64,000 nucleotides of DNA from Pyricularia pennisetigena (taxonomy: Eukaryota > Ascomycota > Sordariomycetes > Magnaporthales > Pyriculariaceae). Shown in pieces: positions 58,829 to 64,000 of this stretch (its first letter is position 1; each line of letters opens with the position of its first letter). A program made the translations under genes and the position numbers. The stretch is taken from contig NC_043743.1 of the NCBI RefSeq assembly GCF_004337985.1, positions 364,228 through 428,227 of the forward strand, read 5' to 3'. The notes under the pieces are model-generated. The model worked only from the letters and a program-made list of their open reading frames with translations, was not told the origin of the DNA and did no database searches.

Positions 58829-59474
58829 AGCGTTGGCTAAGTGCATAAACTTTTGCATCGCAGGTATATTTACTTGCTCATTGGGGTTACGAAATGAAGT
58901 TATTCATACTGTCGTTGAATGCTTTGAGGTACTTGCACGTGCAGCGATGCACCTTTGCGCCGATCAATGCTGGTATTCAGATATACTTGCTACTACCACA
59001 AGACGTTCAGAGATGGACTATACTCGTCCGCTCAATGGGTTTGCTTTAATAAGTAGTCTGCAGCAAGTAGGCTTCAAATCGCCCAACTCGGGTATGGAGT
59101 ACCGACCTAATAAGACAAGCTTTGAGCCAAAAAAAAAAAAAAAAAACTATCAGGCATGGCAGGGGCAGTCAGTCATGTGCAACCGCCCATTCCGCCCCCA
59201 CTTTGTAAGACTCCCGCGTCATTTCCCCAGAGGCAAGGTTGTTCCCCCTCTGTGTAGAGGAGTGCCCCCTTGCCCCACTCGCATGTCAATGCCACCGACC
59301 CTGCACCTGCTTCATCTTCGACATTCCGTCACGACAACTTCAATCACCCCAATCATTCACAGCCACTTGCATAGGCTTTAACCTGGATTCAATTAAATAC
59401 CCTCTACGACCCATCAACTGACACTACCAAATCTCTCACCACTATCACACAAAATCACACATAACTCCGACAAA
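58829..59474. other. Intergenic region with A18 tract
   Basis: 3' flank of the coiled-coil gene and upstream region of the I9-like gene. It contains 18 A at 59129-59146 and an A/C-rich leader just before 59475. No gene is supported. Confidence 0.6.
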
Positions 59475-59853
59475 ATGAAGCTATTCGCATACGTCATCGC
59501 TGCCTTGACCCTCGTCTCAACCGGCCTGGCGGTTGAGGTCAAGAAGCAAGTCATCATCACATACCCGTCCGACACCCCAGACTCTGTTTTACAACAGGCA
59601 AAGAACATGATCACAGAGTCCGGCGGCGTCATCACTCACAACTACGACATCATCAAGTACGTAGGAAAGGGGCACCTTCTGACGAGTACAACCCGGAGAC
59701 TGCTGCCTTACTAACGATGCTTACGTTTGCTGTGATAGGGGCTTCGCTGCGACTGTCGGCGAGAAGATCCTGCAGACCGTGTCAACCATGGACTCGCAAT
59801 ACAAGGCCACCGTTGAGGAGGATCAGGTTCTGTCCATTACGGGCGATGCCTGA
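59475..59853 (+). CDS. Secreted proteinase-inhibitor I9-like protein
   Basis: Two exons, 59475-59656 and 59739-59853, give 98 aa. The intron has a gtacgt donor, a perfect ctaac branch site and a gatag acceptor. The first ~19 residues, MKLFAYVIAALTLVSTGLA, form a clear signal peptide. The mature part has the I9 fold pattern seen in subtilisin propeptides and in yeast Pbi2: KKQVIITYPSDTPDSVLQQA, then SGGVITHNYDIIKGFAATV and a final DSQYKATVEEDQVLSI strand. It contains no protease domain, so it is a free-standing inhibitor or chaperone-like propeptide. Yeast Pbi2 acts on vacuolar proteinase B and lacks such a signal. Secretion or delivery to the vacuole by the secretory pathway is inferred here. 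Confidence 0.85.
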
Positions 59854-61754
59854 GCAGGAGAGCATTATTGTTGAAACAGGACGAGGCACATCAACACTGA
59901 ACTGTGTTCTCGACGTGCGACAAAGTCTTTGCTCGAGCACGATGGCATATTTCTTCGGTGACACTGGAGAGATGAACTCAGCCTTTCAGAAGGAGTATTG
60001 TTATGAAAAACAGAACATATGGGTTGATTTGGCGTTTTCGGAAACTGGCGCAAAATCAGGTGTTGTGAAGCGTCATCCACTTGGCTCGATTGATGTCGAG
60101 TACACGAGGGGATTGGCACTCCTGGTCCTTTCTTTTTAAATTCAAACGGTAGTAATTATTTAGGACGCGGCTCTTTTCCGCCTTTGCTTTGGTGATCGAC
60201 CCAACGTACTGTATCCGTAAACGCACGATGGCTGATCGGCATCTCACCCAAGAGGCCCACGTTGTCTCCACCATATGCCCGACATGTTCGTTTAATTTTG
60301 CTAAAGGCTTAGTGCCTCCAGTATCTTTGTTGTTTAGGTATGATAGGAGTGATTGCTTTTAGCTGAATCAAAGAAAATTTGACAGTATAGCTCAGCGCGT
60401 TTTACATTTGAACACTTCAAAAAACCCGACTTTGACGTATTTGTTTGAGTGTACAGTGACGCGCTGCCAACACACCCAGCCGGCTGATGTGCTTGCGTAC
60501 AGGACGGCTTGCTACAAGATATAGGATGACTGTAGGCTGCATTCACATCAGTTGGGTTGGTTCTGTGGTTCCTAGCTACCGCGCTACCTTCGGATAATGG
60601 ATATATTTCGAGAATCCTAACGAAAGAACCTAATTAGCTATGCTTTGTCAATCAATACAAGTGCTCAAGGAGGTTGAAGCATCGAGGCCGTGCATAGCTA
60701 TCAAGCTCATGAAACAGCAGGCAGTAAAGAAGTCTAGACTAATTACAGCTACAGTAATTGTAACAATATACACCATACGTAATCATTGCAGTACAGTAAA
60801 GTTGTAAGGGTATAGTTTCCGACAGGGAAAACAAGATAAGAATGCACAGACGGACGATGGACAGTGTGACCCCGCTCCATCTCCATCTAAGGGAAGTGGT
60901 TGGAAGAGATGGGATCGCTCACTGAGTTGAAGACTCGACCTGCAATACAACGAATCGACTTCAACTCGCAAACAAACTTTAGTGTTTATACCTATCGGAG
61001 TTCCAAAGTATGTGCACACGTCTTAACAATGTTCTATGGCGGTCCAGAATTTACGGAATCGCGCATTCGGCAGTTGAAGCAGGAACCTTGACCTTCCCTC
61101 CCGCTTGTCTGGTGTGGTGCCGTCGGGTGTGTCCCCCCCCAAGCAGAACCCTGCAGGGTCTTTTCCCACTGGCATTACGGGTCTTCCAGACACTTGGCTA
61201 GGCGCGTCATAGGCCGTTGAACTCCACCACCTGTGCATCCACTGCATCGGTGGAACGTCGGATGCCCCAGACGGTCGGGCCGGTCTTGATAGGCCCAATG
61301 TGACCCCAAAAGTCACCAAAGCTCCTTCTGTGCTGCAGCCAGGTCTTGGGCTGCACCAGCACAAGCTGGGTACCTATTGTTTTGAAAGCCTTTCAAAGCG
61401 ACAACGCATAAACAAGAGGAAACACAAAGAAAAACCCGAAGCCCAGTTGCCACGATCTAATTGTACTCGACAAAGGAAACAAAAAAAAAAAAAAAAAGAC
61501 AATCAGCCGCCTACGACAATGAAACGGCAGACTGCGACCTTTACCAATGGAATGCGCGACTGCCGACCCTGATATTCCGCCGCTTTAAAGACTTGAAGGA
61601 GATCCCTTGACGCGCCCTACTCCTCATCCCCGTCCTCGACCGGCGTTTCCTGTATTCGGTTTATTTTCTCTCAAAGACGCAACTCACATCTATACCCTTC
61701 CCTAGACTAGACCGCCAGATTGGTCTTTTTTCATTTCTTTTTCTTTCTACCAAA
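59854..61754. other. Intergenic region upstream of the Hook gene
   Basis: 1.9 kb with no supported gene. It contains 17 A at 61481-61497. Open frames such as 61023-61364 (minus) and 61300-61572 (plus) show no family resemblance. The last ~120 bases are the probable Hook 5' leader. Confidence 0.6.
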
Positions 61755-63950
61755 ATGCAATCACCGACGATTGCACCGCCAGAGGCAATGGCGGATGCAC
61801 CCGCAAAGGGGAACGCTCCCACGAAAGCACAAATAAAACAGTCGATGTTCATCAAGTGTCTGAATGGCTTCCAACTTGAAAACAAGATCGAGAGCCTCGA
61901 GCAGCTCGACGATGGCATCGTCTTCTCCGAGATCCTGCGGGACTTGGACCCGGAGATCTCTTTACCTACACTCACGATACCTGCAGTTAAATGGGTTGAC
62001 AAGACGGCAAACCTGGAGGCTGTGTTTAAAGCTCTGGACAAATATCTTTATGGCATGCCGGATCTCGAATGGCTAGCTCGCTCGTACGACCCTCGAAAGA
62101 TTGCTAGGAATTTCGAGGATGTCAATGGTCTCTGTGAAGTTGCTACAGTCATCATCTATGCTTCGGTCAAGGGGCCCCACGTTGGGAGGCTAGTGCCAGC
62201 CATGCGGGCAAATATGTCGGAGACTGAGTCTGCGTTACTGATGCAGATTCTCGAGGCAAAGGACAAGGAGAACCGAGCTATGGCTTCCTCGAATAAAGCT
62301 GGTACCGCGCCCAAGAAATCACTCGACACAACCGATTCAACTCGTGATCTCGAGTTGCAGATGGAGGAGGATCGGGCAAGAATGCTCATGCTTCAAAAGC
62401 AGAACGCAGATCTGAATACGCGGCTGGATCATGCCCAGCTAGCCTGCGAGGATCTGAAAGATCGCAATGCTGCTCTCCTGGGCGAGCTGGATGATGCGCG
62501 CAAGTCTCAGTCTGGCAACGCAGATGCTCGTATCAAGTACCTCGAGAACCACATTCGGGAACTCGATGAGCTCATTGCTACCCAGGAGATGACAATAAGC
62601 GAGGACAAGGAGGCACTTGCTCGGTGCAGGAACGAAATAGCTCAGCTCTCCAAGACGGCAGAAAAGGCGCAATCTTTAGAGGACGAAGTCAAGGTATTGA
62701 CGAACGAGAACGCCGAACTGTCCAAGAAAGCCAACGTTGCTGCGAGGTACAAGGATAAGCTCGAGAGACTAAAACACTCCGAGAAGGACATCGAGACCCT
62801 CAACTATGTGATATCAGGGCTGGAAGATAAGGTGAAAATTCTCGAGAAGGAGCAACTTCGCGCGGAGGCGCAGGAAAAGATCATCGGCAACTACCGCGAG
62901 TGGCAGCAACGGCATGAGACGGACCTCAACGATATGCGCGAGCAGAAGAACATGCTTGCCGACCAACTGGCTCACCGGACCCAAGAGCTTCAGCGCTTGC
63001 TTGACCAAAGAGCTCTCGACGAGTCGCTGATCAACGAACTGAGAGAGCAGATTGCAGGTACCGGTGACGTTCCCTTGTCGCAAAGCCCAGAACTTGGAGC
63101 ACAGCGAGATGAGTCACAGCACGAGGTTGCAGCTCTCAAGTTGGAGATTCAAAAGATAAAGGCAGAGAACAACTTGCTGCGGAACAACATGGGCATAGCA
63201 TCTGCCACGGACCAGCTGCGTGCAGAACTCGAGGCGTCCAAGCGAAACGAGGCTAGGCTCACGGACAAGCTGCATGAAGTGCGCAAGGACTACGCCGTAG
63301 CTCAAGATCAGCTTCAGGGGCTACTCAACAACACAACCGACGAAGGGTATGTTCGCATCATGGACAAGGCCAAGGATCCGCTCTTTCTCATCAACCTCGA
63401 TGCTAATGAATACAGGAGCCAACTCTTCCGCGATTTACAACGGACAATGTTCCAGTCTCGCCAAGATCGGGACAAGGCCCAGGAGCAAGCGCGGAAGCTC
63501 GAGGCCGAAGTCAAGGACAGGGACCGCGAGCTCCTGGCCCTCAAGACAGATTGTATGCTTCTTTACCATCCCGCTTACCGGGGCAGTAAGCTGACTAACC
63601 TCAATTCACATTTTGCAGACAAGGTTGCTACCCAGAGTTCGGTCGATGCGCTCGAGGAGCTCAAAAAGACCGACCAGCTCATCTCGAACTCGTTACGTGA
63701 CGAGCTCGACAGCCTTCGTACTGCATTTGATTCTCTCAAGCTTGACACCCAGGAGCAGCAAAAGCAGCTCATCGAGGCGCTCGTATCGCGCGAAAAGCTG
63801 CGCAAGCAACTTGAGGATGCCGGCAACGGCGCACAGCAACCTGCTGCCGAAGGCCTGGCTGGGCTAGACAGGGACGCCAGCAACGAGCTGATGCAGAAGC
63901 AGGCCGAGAAGCTTGAGAAACTCAAGGAGAAGTGCCAATCTCTGCTCGCG
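61755..63950 (+). CDS. Hook-family dynein adaptor (HookA-like), N-terminal part
   Basis: Exons 61755-63552 and 63619-63950 are visible. The gene continues past the window after a gtaagt donor at 63951; 710 codons are seen. Hook proteins link early endosomes to dynein-dynactin. In filamentous fungi HookA works with FTS and FHIP. Residues ~25-160 form the Hook domain (SMFIKCLNGFQLENKIESLE, DDGIVFSEILRDLDPE, NFEDVNGLCEVATVIIYAS). Nearly all of the rest is long heptad coiled coil rich in Glu/Lys/Leu/Gln. The cargo-binding C-terminal part is off the window. A segment at 63347-63415 has intron-like ends (gtatgt, tacag), is 69 nt and stays in frame. Its codons look coding, so the two readings cannot be separated here. 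Confidence 0.93.
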
Positions 63951-64000
63951 GTAAGTAGCGCCAACTCGGCCTGTAATGGGATTTCACAAGAAGGCACCAC

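Overview
The window looks like nuclear DNA of a filamentous ascomycete (Pezizomycotina, probably a Sordariomycete). The evidence is short introns of about 50-170 nt with GTRNGT donors and CTAAC/CTGAC-like branch sites, GC-rich coding sequence in AT-rich intergenic DNA, long A/T homopolymers, and a set of typical fungal orthologues (HDA1 with an Arb2 domain, WDR48/Bun107, Gag1-like clamp, fungal SCaMC carrier, Hook). I see no rRNA, tRNA, CRISPR array, intact transposon or secondary-metabolite cluster. Exon boundaries were built by hand from splice motifs and reading-frame continuity; each complete multi-exon model closes in frame from ATG to stop.

Layout. 0-17 kb: 3' end of a probable peroxin-14-like gene (+); a large chromodomain protein (-); Rab11/Ypt3 GTPase (+, 5 exons); ribosome-biogenesis factor BRX1 (+); an F-box protein (+); class II histone deacetylase HDA1 (+, 4 exons). 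17-32 kb: Gag1-like clamp protein (-); WDR48/Bun107 deubiquitinase cofactor (-, 6 exons); a single-pass membrane protein with adhesin-like DUF4097-type repeats and three near-identical 55-residue tandem units (-). 32-42 kb: Ca2+-regulated mitochondrial carrier (-, 5 exons); cyclin C (SSN8, +); a conserved Ser/Pro-rich 194-aa protein (-). 42-49.5 kb: about 7.6 kb with no recognisable gene. 49.5-64 kb: a small mitochondrial protein (+); a JmjC/4CXXC/AT-hook chromatin protein (-); COQ2 (+); ribosomal protein uS12/RPS23 (-); a coiled-coil protein (+); a secreted I9-type proteinase-inhibitor-like protein (+); and the 5' two exons of a Hook-family dynein adaptor (+) that runs off the window.

The genes do not form one pathway. 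Three encode chromatin regulators (chromodomain protein, HDA1, JmjC protein). The others serve membrane traffic (Rab11, Hook), peroxisomes, mitochondria (COQ2, carrier, small mitochondrial protein), ribosome production (BRX1, uS12) and transcription (cyclin C). I found no convincing new multi-gene system. The points most worth a second look are the expanding 55-residue repeat in the DUF4097-like membrane protein, the chromodomain/HDA1 proximity, the JmjC/zinc-finger/AT-hook architecture, the gene desert beside the 194-aa protein, and two coding-like relics in intergenic DNA (27.2-27.4 kb and 37.7-38.5 kb).
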